64,000 nucleotides of DNA from Saccharina japonica (Eukaryota; Sar; Phaeophyceae; Laminariales; Laminariaceae), in assembly GCA_008828725.1 (NCBI GenBank), contig MEHQ01002427.1, positions 1-64,000 of the forward strand. The letters run 5' to 3'. The translations under genes and the position numbers were made by a program. The notes beneath the pieces are model-generated. The model searched no databases and had not been told where the DNA came from. It was given only the letters and a program-made list of their open reading frames with translations. Of the stretch, positions 52,676 through 64,000 are shown one piece after another (the first letter of the stretch is position 1; every line of letters starts with the position of its first letter).

Positions 52676-54727
52676 AGTGCTGTGCACCAGGATGGCCTCT
52701 GAAATTGCCGTCGGTTTTTGCCATGCCAAGGGACGTCTTTAGAGAAGGGGGGGGCGGGGGGGGGGGGGTTGCCAAAAGTTGGCGGGCCATCGCCGGGAAA
52801 TGCCCTATATACACGACAACAAACAAGAAAGTGTCGGTTTTGCGCGCACAACGCTGCTTCGTGAAGGCGTGGCAACAGCGCAATGTTGTATGTAGCAGAA
52901 TGTAGTCTAAATAGAACGCTTGCACGCTCTTGATGCTGTCACATTAATTATGATCCGAACTCTCGACGGACCGGTTGGCGTGACGCAGGGTTCGTTAATT
53001 TTCGGTAAGGGAATGAATGGTCGATGGGTCCAATCATTGTGGGTGGGTGTGTGGTCCTGTTTATTGTGAACCGCTGTACGTCATAGCTGGAGTTTTAAGT
53101 TTTAAACCCTTCATTTTTTGTGTTCACGACAACCGCAAAATATATTCGGCTCTACCTCATTCCAATAATAAGAAGTGGTTTTGTCCCCAAAGGCATGTTT
53201 GTGTGTGTGTGTGAAGTACCTCACGGGGTGCACACCTGTTGTAGTTTTAAAGAAAAAACTCGGCGGTCCTGAAGAAGCAAACAAGCAAAGCGTGATCGCA
53301 TTGAATTCTGCAGCTACGAGCTGCTACAAGGCGTAGCTTACCTGGCATCATTTTTTCATTATTAATTGCGGACATTTTTTACTTTTTTTGTATGCATAAT
53401 GTATGCGCGTTACTTGAACCCGACGTTAATTACTACCTGGTACCGTGGTAATTAGTATCGATCGGAGCGTTGCTTGAGGTTCGAAGCCGTCGTTGGTGTT
53501 CTGTTGTCGGCGTTGTTGATGTCGTCATCATAATGTCGTCGTTTCCGGCTGTGTACGTACATATTATACGATACGTACGATACGGTATATATACCCAGGG
53601 TGCCAGGGGTGATGGTGTGAGCGTGCGATAGACTAACTTCTCTCGGTGAATTCATCATCGCCATCGCCGTATCGTCGTATATCAACACCAAATGCCATCA
53701 TCGCTGCATTCCGTTTTACCTCTTCTTCGTATTTTTGTTGATGAATGGACAACGACGAATGTGCAACCAGTACATATCAGACATATTATACAGCTGCCTG
53801 TATACGCGCTCGCTCGCGCCATTAAAATATGAAACACATCCATCCATCCACGCTCGACGGAAGAAGAAGAGAGAAGCAAGAAGAAGATGAGCACGGCGTA
53901 TTCAGCGTATTCGCAAAAAAAAAGTACACGGACGCAACGATCTTTCATATGCGTGTCCACGTGTCCACAGATTCACCCCAAAACAGGCGAACCGTGGGCT
54001 GGTTGGCTATCTGCAGTCTACAGGGCCTGTGACGTTTCGGCTTCGTTTCATGCCCCGGGGCTTCACAGCAGCACAAGTCGTTGTGTGTGTAACCCCGTCT
54101 CGTGCGGTTTGCCTTGCTTCAGTCTCGCTGGGTCTTTTTCCATCTCCGGCTATCGTCAGATGTTTGGATCTTTATAGTCGAAATGGGTTTCATAGGAAAA
54201 GGCGTACTCAGAACTATGGGGATACGGGATACGGGGTTACTCATCGGTGGTTTTAGACGTGTTTTCCAGGCTCGCGCGATTGTCCTAGACAGCCACCGTC
54301 GCGGCCTTTCTATTCTGCGGTGCCCACGCAAGAGCTGCAGTTTTTTCGGCCTGTAGCACCGAGAGGGACGCACATATTTGGAGCAGGGCGTGTGTGGGAG
54401 GGTATTTTTGTCGGAAATCTGGATTGGGAACGTCCATAATTTCGCTGCACTTCTCTGAACTAAAAACAACAGCACACCCTGCTGCTGCTGCTGTGCTAGG
54501 GTTTTAGGGTTTTTGCGTTGTTTGGAGAGGCGACATCTCACCTAGTAGTGGCGAAATCCTCCGCTCTCGTGTGCCGAATATTGTTCGGCTTCGGTGGCAT
54601 CGGAATTTTGGCGTGCCAGGCGCTCGTGTAACCAGGTCGCTGCTGCCTCGATCGCCGAGAGGAGAGCATCTCTTCTGGGACCCACAAAAAGTCACGGCGG
54701 GGCTTTGGCGAAAACTGATTGCTCGGC
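52676..54727. other. Intergenic region before the Rab-like exon
   Basis: About 2 kb containing G/C homopolymers (52748-52770), scattered TACCTGGTAC and CGTACGTA motifs near 53430-53600, and a GGGTTTTAGGGTTTTT stretch at 54498. No coding exon could be supported; part must be the promoter and 5' UTR of the Rab-like gene. Confidence 0.4.
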
Positions 54728-54946
54728 ATGAACGGTCTTGGCGCGCCGGCTGGGGGCGCCGGCGAGCGAGCGAAACCCACGCCCCTGCTGATTCGGATCC
54801 TGATGATCGGCGACAGCTCGGTGGGGAAGACGTCGCTGGTGCTGCGCTACGACAAACGGGGATTTAATCTGCGGTTCACTACGACGATCGGGGTCGACTA
54901 CAGCGACCGCCTGCTGGAGCTCGACGGGCGCCAGGTCAAGCTTCAG
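54728..54946 (+). CDS. Rab-like small GTPase, first exon only
   Basis: 73 codons from ATG 54728 to a GTATTG donor at 54947. After a Gly/Ala-rich leader, LLIRILMIGDSSVGKTSLVL holds the P-loop (GDSSVGKT, G1). FTTTIGVDYSDRLLELDGRQ gives the switch I threonine and the Rab-type TIGVD strand, and QVKLQ leads into switch II. Rab GTPases direct vesicle traffic by GTP-dependent membrane binding. The next exon should start with WDTAGQE; I could not find it, nor NKxD or a Cys-Cys tail, in the remaining 9 kb on the plus strand. Either a very long intron carries it past the window end or the gene is truncated. ATG 54728 is chosen because it precedes the GTPase core with a short leader. Confidence 0.75.
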
Positions 54947-56689
54947 GTATTGTTGTTGGCAGTATGGGACGAGTACTGCTCGCAGTCTTTTGGACAAAGT
55001 TGGGGGGCTAGGTAGGGCTGTAATAAGGCAAGAGGCCTTTTCCATCAATCAGTGTTCTTTGGTGCGGCGTGGTCGTCGGTGAGCTGCCCGCTATAAATGC
55101 TGGCCTTTCGCTCTCTCGCGACTCGCTTGTCGTTTCTCGACGGAAGTTTGAAACACTGATGACCTGATGTTCCGATCAGACAACAACACCAACAACAGCA
55201 ACAAAATGTAGGGCGATTCTTCCAATAATATACATCCTCTCTCGGCCGCACTCATCTTCAGCCCCTGCTGCCGGCTGTTGTTTTGGTTGGGTACCACACA
55301 CATGTTTAGTTCACATTCTCCTGACCCAAGGGCTCATGTGTGGCGAGGCACGAGGCACACGAGCACCCCCGGGGTGCTACGCAGCTATCCCTCGCGTTGG
55401 TTCCCCCCATCTCCTGTGCCACATGTCCCGAGTGACGCGACAAGGCTCGCCCCTTCGGCACCTCACCAGGGTCGTCCGGTAATCAAAAACACGGGTCGGC
55501 ACGTACCTATTGGTTCTTCGGTTGTACCATTTTCGTTGTTCGAATTCGAGCATCGTCGTCGTCGTCGTCGTGAATTGATGTCTTGATGAGAGAGCCCTCT
55601 GTCATCATCTCTTATGATTAGTTATGCGCTTGGAGACTGACTGACTGCAACAAACTTGCTTTTTCGTTGGGCCAAATTGCCACGCCAACACGGACCCAGC
55701 TCGCCCGTCGGCAGCCCGCCATCAGGATAGCAAGGCCGTGGTGGGGTGGCTGCCCGGTGTGGTTGCCCGCTCGCTTGGTTACTTTGTTTGTATGTACGTA
55801 CTACTCGTCGTACAGCAGTACTCGTGCTCCTGACTTCTGACTAAATTACTGCTGAGTTTATTTATTTTCAACAGAAGCATTCCAGTTTCTGCCCTCTCTT
55901 TGGAATTGTTTTTTTTTTGGCTGCCTGCCCACTGCTGCCTGCCCGCTGCCCACGAAAAACGACGACCGGCCAGGGGGCAGGGGACAAAGCCTACCGTGTT
56001 CTTTTCCAATGTTCCACCCCAGTGAGTAGTGAAGCCAATGAACGAAAAACAAACGCAGCCTTTCTTTTACCTTTTTCTCGGTCTTCAAAATTACTATAAT
56101 GATACCATACAAATACCAAATACTCGTATCAAACGAGTATGTTATCATACCAGAGGGACGAATCTATCAAAATATAACCTACGCCCAGCTCTGTACGAGA
56201 ACCGTATTTTACGACGAGTTTTCGACGAATTTTGACGAAAAGGACGAAAGACGCTTCGCTTCGCACGACGTGCTTCATACGATGACGAGTCGTACGTAGA
56301 GCCGGTACGTTGTGTTGTTGTATTGTCTGCTCGTATAGTCTATACCAGCTGCTATATACGGAGTAACACAGAGGACAGCAGAGTACGCCACCTATACACT
56401 GGTAGGCTCCTGCCCTTCGACGCCCGAAGAAAGTATTTGGGGTCGAATGTCGGCGTGTCCTCAATGATAATCTGCGAGAAAATGTATCGTATTTATCGTA
56501 GCAGCAGCAGCAGCAGTAGCAGCGGCAGCAGTAGCAACAGCAGTAGACCAGTACAGCATACAGCCAGCAGTATTAATCATTAGCGCACGACTGACTCTGC
56601 TGTTGTAGCACCAGCAATAGCGGTACATTACGTACTGGCCCTCTGATAAGAGCGCCTCAGAAACTCAGCCTTGAGACTCCGGGCAAGAA

Positions 56690-56930
56690 TGTAAGAAATG
56701 TTTTGTTGTGCTTTTGGATGTTTTTTATTTTCGTACAAATCATGAGAGGGTGCAGGCGTCGACCCAACGCAACCCTAACCCCCGTAACCCTACGAGTAAA
56801 ACTCCAACCCCAACCTATTGATACTACTGTAGGCTGAGGGCCGAGGTGTTATACTCACTCATAGCTTTGCCGCGCGTTTTGGGTAATCTCAAGAAAAATG
56901 TGCGGACCCTCCCTCGATTGCGTACGTAAT
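56690..56930. repeat. Dispersed repeat with telomere-like core, copy 2
   Basis: Shares with 6530-6700 the order GTTTTGTTG/TTTTTT block, ATCA(C/T)GAGA, CGACCCAACNCA, CCCTAACCC, GCCGCGCG(C)GTTTTGG and AAAAATGTGCGGACC. The flanking 40-bp inverted repeats of the first copy are not recognised here. Confidence 0.55.
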
Positions 56931-57984
56931 GTTTGTACATACGTATCATACCAGGTAAGTACCAGAAGGCATTTGGTTTGTTTTGAGATTCGAACACCCG
57001 CTGCTGTATATATAAGTCTGTTCTTGCCTCTGTACTTGTGTACTTGGTGGAACACACTACAGCAGTAGGACCCTTTCTCATGCCACTCTGTACAGGAATA
57101 TAAGCAACGTTTGTATTGAATATTAATGTATAAAATGTGCTTATATTTCGGTACAAAGTGGGCACTAGAAATCGCCTCCTACTGGCAATTTCCTGGTTTC
57201 TTATTAGGGCCGGTATTCTGTGCAGTATATTAATATTAATATATAGTAGAAGTACTACAGTTAAAAAAAAAAGAAAAAAAGAAGAAGTGTAAGTAGGCAG
57301 AAAGAACGGCGGAAGCACCGCACATACAACAAATCCAGCCAGCCAGCCGCCTCGACCTGGTTGATGGCTTCAATATTCGAGAATTGGAAATCGACGAAAA
57401 AACGCACCGCAGCAGACACACTTATTAATAGTAGTGTTTGTTATTTCTACCCGTCGACATCCAGGACACCCCGGAGTGTCCGTGCTGTGCTTATTCTTCA
57501 TTCGACGGAGAGATACAGGCTCTCTCTGTGGTCACAAAACTACGACGCAGAGATTCTTGTAATGCAGTACGTACGGAGAGTAGACAGTGCAATGCCATGC
57601 CATCGTTTCGTACTGAATACGATAAAGCAACACCTCAGTCCAAATACATTGATTGTGGATGGTTTTGGACCCCATCCCCATCGAGTCAAAATACGAGGTA
57701 AAAGTGTACCAGGTAGTCTCTAGCCGGGGTACACAGCATTCTGGATTCTGGTATTTGAAGAGCGAGCGTATCAAGATTGCCTTCCGGCGGAGTTTCTTGC
57801 TTTTTTGAGAGCCGATCCTTATCGCCACCAAACCACCTGTACTGCAACCGATACTATTTTACTTATATACGTATGTACGATACGAGTATCACGTACTTTT
57901 GCTTTTTTACAACAATTATGTGCTGTGTTCGTGGTTCGTGGTTGAAATGTTTTCCACGCGTCTCGTGCTTGCATAGAAGGGAGG

Positions 57985-58125
57985 GGAGGGGGGATGGGTG
58001 TACTCATGTCATGCATGGCCGTACACGGATGGCCATTGACCCTCGCATCCTTACAATGCCGGGACGGAGCACGTCGGGTTTTCACCGACCAGGCAGACCT
58101 TGCTTGCACCAGAGGGGGGGGGGGG
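57985..58125 (-). repeat. Poly-C-tailed repeat family A (reverse)
   Basis: G-rich left side, GTGTACTCATGTCATGCATG, GACCCTCGCATCCTTACAAT, GCCGGGACGGAGCACGTCGG and TTTTCACCGACCAGGCAGAC. This is a nearly complete copy. Confidence 0.65.
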
Positions 58126-58221
58126 CTGATAACTTACCGTACGGGCGATGAGGTAGTATACCAATGTGCCGTCTGTGGAAGTGGGCACACCAACCAAACC
58201 ACAAAAAAAACGGCGGCGACC

Positions 58222-58310
58222 TAGGGGGGGGGGGGGGCGTACTCATTTGTTGCTTGCCTTAAGTCATGTGACCATTGACCACGCTTCCCTGTCGAGACGG
58301 AGCGCCGTTC
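58222..58310 (-). repeat. Poly-C-tailed repeat family B (reverse)
   Basis: A G14 run, GCGTACTCATTTGTTGCTTG, GTGACCATTGACCACGCTTC and GTCGAGACGGAGC. It lies about 100 bp from a family A copy in the same orientation. Confidence 0.65.
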
Positions 58311-58617
58311 CTACTCGTATTGCAGATACATATCATACGTCCAACAGCAGTTGGGCGCTCATTACGTTGTTTCCATATGGGGGGGGGGGATATTGAGTGG
58401 TGTTCTCGTGTTCTCCTCGGGCGGTCAACTTTCAGCGGACGAGGGTTCTTGTTTGTCCGCGTTGAAAAATTGTTTCGCGACTAAAACTGACTAAAATGTG
58501 AATTATCTTGCTTCTCGAATGCTGCGCTCAAAATCTCGAGATTTGAAGATTTTTCGCCTTGAGGTGGGATAGAGTCTGGCCACATGTGGCACAGATGGGC
58601 ATCCTCTTATTCATACA

Positions 58618-58795
58618 GACAGTACAGGACGCCTATTAAGAAAAAAAGCAATAATAAATTCATGCGGAGATTTGCAGGAGCATAAGAGATTATGGAGTCG
58701 TTGAACTGAAGTTGGTTTCTTAAAAAAGAAAATCCAGCCTGGACCAGCTTTCCTGATTCTTATTATTCATATTATATGTAGGTGTCCTGCACTGC
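58618..58795. mobile_element. Tc1/mariner-like MITE, fourth copy
   Basis: AGTACAGGACGCCTATTAAG at the left and TATGTAGGTGTCCTGCACT at the right, with the internal CCAGCCTGGACCAGC block. A lone terminus of the same family (TGGTTTCTTATTAGGGCC) lies near 57195. Confidence 0.6.
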
Positions 58796-60584
58796 TACTG
58801 CTACTGCTACTGCTGTGGTTACTATATGATATGCTGCCTCCTTTTTTGTCATATTTTTATCTTTTTGGCTCCTGTGGGGCCGGGCCGAAAGACTGGGCCG
58901 AAATGTCGTCGCCCGCCGTCGCCCGCCCACGTATGTATATATTATTATTCCGTCTGCTGGGAACGAAGGAACGAACAAACCATTGAACGATTGAGCGAAC
59001 AAGCAACACAAACGTTTGATCGATTTGATCCTTTGATCTCGAGCTTGACTGAACGAATAAACGTATTTTTCAAGTTCCCTTGTGTCCTCGAGTTCGCCCA
59101 TTGGCCACTGCCGGAGACGGTCTGCGGTCGAGAGGCTCTGCGCCGGGAACGTGTATGGAGATTTGTAGTTCGTACCACGGTGACATCGAACAACTGCTGT
59201 TCATACCAGTATTATAGTATTATCGTATTATTCCAGGGTATAGTGCGAAGTGTACGAGGTATACCGGTAGTATAGTCTAGCCTATCCCTTGGTACCTGAT
59301 AAAAAAAAACCTGGTACCTGGTATAATCTAAACCTACTTTACTGGTTGTATACATTCACGGGCGCGTTGCCACGGATATGTTGAATGCTGAATGTTTCAA
59401 GGAATCCTGAATGTTGGGTGTGTTGTGTGCTGGCCTCGATCTGGCGGGTGCTCCTTGCGTCCGTACGTATGGTATACATGCACAGCAGCAGTATCGTCAA
59501 CATCATACGCGCAGGCGGAAATCCCGCCGCACACAAGGCCCCTCTCGCCGCTGGGCCACAAGGTACGAGCACATGCTGACCATCTGCTAGGTAGAGCGAC
59601 ATGTAGTGACGTAGAGGGTTTTCTAGTGATTGATGATGTGCGTTGGGGGGGTGACGTTGTCGGTGGCTGTCGGCTGTACATATGATAGGCTGTCGGCGCA
59701 CCCACTGAGGGGGCGCTGAAAAGTTGGCCGCTCCCTCTCCCCCTCTCCATCTCTCCCTTGCGCGAGAAAGAACCACAAACTATTATACTGCTGCTGCTGC
59801 TGTCGAAGTATTATTAATACATACATATGATACGTAGTACCCTTCGTAGCTTCTTTGGGATGTCCGAGGGAAAAAATGACGATACTACTACTGTTTGCCG
59901 ATCACGGCATAAGCCATACCTGATAGAGCCACTTCCGGGCTGCTATTAATTTGGTACCACTCTGTTTCGAAATATAAAGGCATTCTGAATGAACTAATAA
60001 GATACAAACAGTGCTTATATTTTAGGACATATTGGTACGGGACGGGATGTATATGCGAAGCGTAACGTAGGGAGGTGCTGCACGCACTTCGTAGACTGTT
60101 GGTATATACGTAGGACCGCACTTTTTGATTTTTTTTTGGGGGGGGGGTTCGCTAGGTATTATTGGACGCCTGAAGGGTCAGTTTGGTCTGATTGGTGTCC
60201 AGCGCGTGCGGCTACTGTGTGTCGATGTTTTACGGCAGTTGTTGTTCTTGGGGTTGTTGTTGATGTCACATTGGCTCATTGGCGAAGTCCACGTAGGCCT
60301 CGCTCGCCAAACAGGCACAAAGGAGTCTGCAGGTATCATGGGTAGGAAAACTGAACCAAAGAAAACTCAGTAAGGGCGTGATACCAGGCAGGACGACTGC
60401 CAGTTCCAAGAGACCCAGCTGTACAAACACAACACGAGAGACACATAGCGTGCGACAGGAAAGCATGCCTGGCACGTGACATGTCACTGCTATGCTGTTT
60501 ACGACCTCGCGGTATAGCTGCACAGGCTACAGCCGGTAGCAAATCCCGCGTCTGCACTGGTGCTCGCCGACCCCCCCCCCCTAA

Positions 60585-60790
60585 TGTCTGTCTGGTTGGT
60601 GAAAACCCAACGTGCTCCGTCCCGGCATTCTAGAGGTGCGAGGGTCTATTGTCATACGACTACGGCCATGCACGACATCAGTACTCCCCCCGTCCCCCCC
60701 AAATGTTGGAGGTGTCTCTATGAGGTGTAGGAACGGTGCTCCGTCTCGAACGGGACGCGTACTCAATGATGACAGTACCCCGTTGTCGGC
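60585..60790 (+). repeat. Poly-C-tailed repeats, families A then B
   Basis: Family A (60585-60700) is complete: GTCTGTCTGGTTGGTGAAAA, CGTGCTCCGTCCCGGCATTC, GAGGGTCTATTGTCATACGA. Family B (60735-60785) follows: GTGCTCCGTCTCGAACGGGA. The order matches 134-330. Confidence 0.65.
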
Positions 60791-61395
60791 CACCCCCCTT
60801 GATCCCCTAAATATTGCCAGGTATTCACCAATAATATGAATACCTTAATGAACTTCAATCGAGCCTGCCGTGTCCTCTCGACGACAAGGCGATGACAGGA
60901 GCAGTATATACCCCATTATCGGCAGACTATTTATTTGTATGCAGAAACTTCCGCAAATATCAACCAACCAATCTTGAAGTGCCCAAGGTTAGCACAGCAC
61001 GGCACAGCTGCCCAGAAACTCGTTCATGGGGGATGCGGAAGGCTCCTCTGCTCTCGTGCACGAGGCCGACCTCATCTTGGGCGCTCGCGGTGGTGGTGGT
61101 GCTCCGGGCGTCCTCCGGTCTCCACCCCTACCCGATGCGCTCCGTGCCTTGCGTGCTCTGATTGCCGCCTTTTTCCCAGTGGTTTTCCCCTCTCGTGTTT
61201 GCGTGGAAAGCAAAAACATTCTCCATCAAATTGCACCCCCCGTAGGGGAAAATAGGTTTTTGTCGGGAAGGGTTCAGCCGAGCCTTCTCCCTCGCTCGTC
61301 GACGACCAGCCTCTCTTCCTCTCCTATCCTCGCTGCCGAATCCAGCTCGCTTCCTGACCGTGGGTGAGCGTTCCCTCTGTCCAGCACAACACGGC

Positions 61396-61590
61396 GCGAG
61401 TCGACGAGGGAAGGAAAGGCGTGCTGAATTATTCTCGCGATGGAAATGAAGGCCCTTTTGTATGATAACCGTAGTGGGGAGGGGGGAGAAGGACCTGCTT
61501 TGCGACCCCGGGTCTGATTTACGGCTATTAATAGGAAGGAGAGAGAAGGAGAAGAAGGGCAAAGATAATAAATGGGATGGACAAAAAAAA
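61396..61590 (+). repeat. SINE-like dispersed repeat, copy 3
   Basis: GAGTCGACGAGGGAAGGAAA, TTATTCTCGCGATGG, AACCGTAGTGGGGAGGGGGG, GCGACCCCGGGTCTGATTTA and ATAATAAATGGGATGGAC, followed by A8. Confidence 0.5.
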
Positions 61591-62597
61591 TGGCACTTGT
61601 ATTACTGGGGAACATACAGTACGGTAGAATTAATAACCAATTATGGTGGTGTAAAACATAGTGGGATACCTGGTTTTTGGGTCCAAAGTGGCTTCTGATT
61701 GATGTGGAACAGAGTTCACTACTAAGTCTTTTATGCATGTTATGAACGCAAACGATGAAGAACGTCATTTTTGTTTTCATGTAGGGGTTGGCGTAGTTGG
61801 TATGGTACCCGAGGCAACTGCTGTACTATGCAGTATTAATTATCTACGAGCAGTCAAGCTACTGACCTTGTATCAAGGCAGTTGTTGTTGTGGGTTATGG
61901 TACTGCAGCAAAATCGGAGAGCGACTTAAACGGAATCATAAATGCTTCCATGGTTTTGAGATCCGATATTGAACATGACATCGCCCCTCTGGAGCATGGC
62001 GACTCGTGCGAGGCATCTCGTACAACCCTCAGATTGTGTATCGCCAACTCGATTTTTCTCGCTTTGTGTGCGTTGAAGAACACAATGCTTCGGAAGGGCG
62101 ATGTCATGATCGTTTTAATATCGGATCTCAAATCATGGAAACATATCCGATTCCGTTTAGTTCGCTCTCCGATGTTACTATATATGAGTACCAAAATCTA
62201 CGAGCAACCAAGCTGCTACCCTTGCATCAAGGCACCAGAGGGCAGTATTATTGCTGGTAATCTCACGTCGTCTTAAGTGTGGATTGAGCAGCGAACAGCA
62301 CGACTGACTTGACTGTATGGCCTGGCTGCTTGGTACTTGGCGACGATGACGATCATGATCAGCCTGCACGGTACTCGCCTGTGTTTTTTTCGGACCACAC
62401 AGCAGTAGAAGGAGGCTACTTTACTATCCTACCCCTTGGTGTAATATGCTATCAGTATCAATGCGATAGTCTACTACTCGTACGTGTTCCCGCCGGGTTT
62501 TCTTAAAAAAACACACAGCATTAGAAGGAGGCTCCTTGTACCACACCAGTATGCCGACTGACCTATTAATTATCCTATCATACCTCTTGTTGTATTA

Positions 62598-62806
62598 GGG
62601 CCCGTTTTAACGAAGAAAAAAAAAATTCAATTTGGAAAAAAAAAAAATCAAATCCGCTTTTCATTGGTCAACACACGCACCAGCACCAAAGATTAGGATC
62701 TTGGGGTATAATATTTGGTGCTGGTGCGTGTGTTGACCAATGAAAAGCGAATTTGAATTTTATTTTTCCCAAATTGAATTTATTTTGTACTCGTTAATAT
62801 GGGCCC
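62598..62806. mobile_element. Tourist-like foldback MITE, copy 2
   Basis: 209 bp flanked by TTA duplications. The terminal repeats match 26739-26946, but the central ~40 bp (GATTAGGATCTTGGGGTATA) is in the opposite orientation relative to that copy. Confidence 0.8.
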
Positions 62807-62871
62807 TTATGCTATTGTTAATAGTGTATCAATACGATATTCTACTGCCTATTTTCGCTGGTATTTTTTGC

Positions 62872-62958
62872 TTAACCCCTTAAGAACTGGTCCCACGTAT
62901 TTGGGGCCAAACTACTTGATATTAGTGTGGGATAATTGTTCAGTTCTGAATGGGTTAA
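62872..62958 (+). mobile_element. 87-bp piggyBac-like TTAA element
   Basis: TTAA-CCCCTTAAGAACTGGTCC to CAGTTCTGAATGGG-TTAA, with perfect TTAA at both sides. It is the best preserved copy in the window. Confidence 0.75.
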
Positions 62959-63178
62959 AAGAACCACGCAGCAGCAGAAGGAGGCTGATTTTCAACACCC
63001 AGTAGACCTATTGACCTATCAGTACTCATACCGTGTGTAGTATTGTACTGTCGGTGTCGATACGTTAGTTCGTGTACCTTGAGTGTACTGCGTGTTCGTG
63101 CAGTAGTTGACATAAGGACTTGTTGTGAAGTGGTGTCTCTCGCCTGGGGCACCCCTGCGCCCGCATTCATCGTGCACC

Positions 63179-63303
63179 TATTGCGGGGGACCATAGTAAA
63201 TACTAGTAAATAGGACCTACGGCACAGACAAAAACCAATATATTTACATATTTTTACTATTAATAACAATATTTGGTCCTGTTTACTATGGTCCCCCCTA
63301 ATG
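63179..63303. mobile_element. Palindromic GGGGGACC MITE, copy 5
   Basis: TATTGCGGGGGACCATAGTA at the left and TACTATGGTCCCCCCTAATG at the right; 125 bp. TACTAGTAAATA is locally duplicated inside the left arm. Confidence 0.7.
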
Positions 63304-64000
63304 GTTGCTCTTACTTCAGCAGCACGTAGTGTACTTAGTCACGACAGAAGGACCGTGATTCCGTGAGCACACCCTTATTGTCAGCAGATGAAGGAGCAGG
63401 CATTCTGTGAACTCTTGTGGTCTGTATTGCTACCTTTACATGATCGATGGTGTCAATGTATTTACTACGGCGGCTTTTTACACCCCGGGGTGCCATGTAT
63501 ATCTCCTAAAGTCTAGACTACGAGCACTGGCTTTAAGGTTGGTACGGAGTAAGATCCTACCTGGCTGGTGCCCGCTAGACTAAATTTTCATACCGTTACT
63601 TTGGTACCTGGTGTACAGTCAGTAGTACTGTACTGTACAGCAGTATACGTAATGGATTTTGGAGCTGTCGTGGACGGAGTATTCCGAAGCGGCGGCGCAT
63701 GTCGGCCCGTCTCTGATGTTATTTTCTCGTTATTTCGTTGTGTAAGCTTACTCTTGTTATCTCAGGCTCTATACATATCCCTTGAACCCGCGTTTTTGCG
63801 GAGGAGCACCAGCAGGTACCTGGTGTTGAACGATACGCTACGTACGACGTGACCCTTTTATCACTGCAAAAAAATGCCTACACTAATCCCAAGTACTTCG
63901 TTTACGAAAGCGTGGTCGCGTGGTCGCAGTTCTCAAGGAGTTGAAAAAGGGAAAGGAGATATATACGTATATAATGTTGATAGGTCATTTTTCAAGAGTC

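Larger units (their letters stand above)
54947..64000. other. 9-kb repeat-rich region without supported coding exons
   Basis: It may be Rab intron 1 and/or intergenic. It holds an AGC microsatellite (56500-56545), a telomere-like repeat segment, poly-C repeats, MITEs of five families and a SINE-like copy. Open frames near 59390-59690 and 60990-61370 are GC-rich and the latter looks somewhat coding on both strands, but no family or splice-consistent partner was found. Confidence 0.5.

Noticed and set aside
60990-61370. Possible coding exon on either strand
   Set aside because: Composition looks coding, but both strands are open, no domain is recognised and no phase-matched exon was found nearby.
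1-64000. CRISPR arrays, operons, Shine-Dalgarno sites or prokaryotic genes
   Set aside because: Tandem arrays here have no regular unique spacers, and every recognisable gene has spliceosomal introns.

Overview
This window is nuclear DNA of a photosynthetic eukaryote, most likely a heterokont (stramenopile) alga. The main evidence is a five-exon [2Fe-2S] ferredoxin gene whose N-terminus is a signal peptide followed by ASAFVAP, the ASAF-type cleavage motif used for import into secondary red-lineage plastids. All genes are split by spliceosomal introns (GT-AG, with one GC-AG), and the noncoding DNA is crowded with short inverted-repeat elements. The species cannot be named from the sequence alone; brown algae and their relatives fit, but that is inference.

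Layout: (1) 1022-4769 (+) is the 3' part of a presequence protease (PreP, M16C). (2) 8312-16288 (-) is the plastid ferredoxin-like gene, convergent with PreP. (3) 16591-22408 (+) is a two-RRM SR splicing factor, divergent from the ferredoxin gene across only 302 bp. It carries a tandem duplicated 126-nt exon that looks mutually exclusive. (4) 27414-31477 (-) is a Mog1/RanGRF-type gene with a broken Ty3/gypsy-like relic in one intron. (5) 32240-38060 (+) is a six-exon coiled-coil protein. (6) 41701-45097 (-) is a five-exon, 522-aa protein of unknown function. (7) 45927-47376 (+) is an unresolved candidate gene. (8) 47921-52521 (+) is a complete six-exon glyoxalase II. (9) 54728-54946 (+) is the first exon of a Rab-like GTPase. 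The last 9 kb shows no further gene I can support.

For the ferredoxin, SR, coiled-coil, 522-aa and glyoxalase genes, exon phases add up to one continuous reading frame, which is the main support for those models. PreP is open at its 5' end. The Mog1 model is in phase but seems to lack a middle segment.

The remaining DNA is dominated by non-autonomous elements. These include a ~290-345 bp family with ~8-bp target duplications (hAT-like), an ACCCG-rich hAT-like family, TTA-flanked Tourist-like foldbacks, TTAA-flanked 87-90 bp piggyBac-like elements, TA-type Tc1/mariner and pogo-like elements, a palindromic GGGGGACC family, a possible SINE, and two short families ending in poly-C. Several sit inside introns, close to splice sites, or nested in one another.

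The genes do not form a single pathway: they cover organelle peptide turnover, plastid electron transfer, splicing, nuclear transport, methylglyoxal detoxification and vesicle traffic. The most distinctive find is the duplicated RRM exon in the SR gene.
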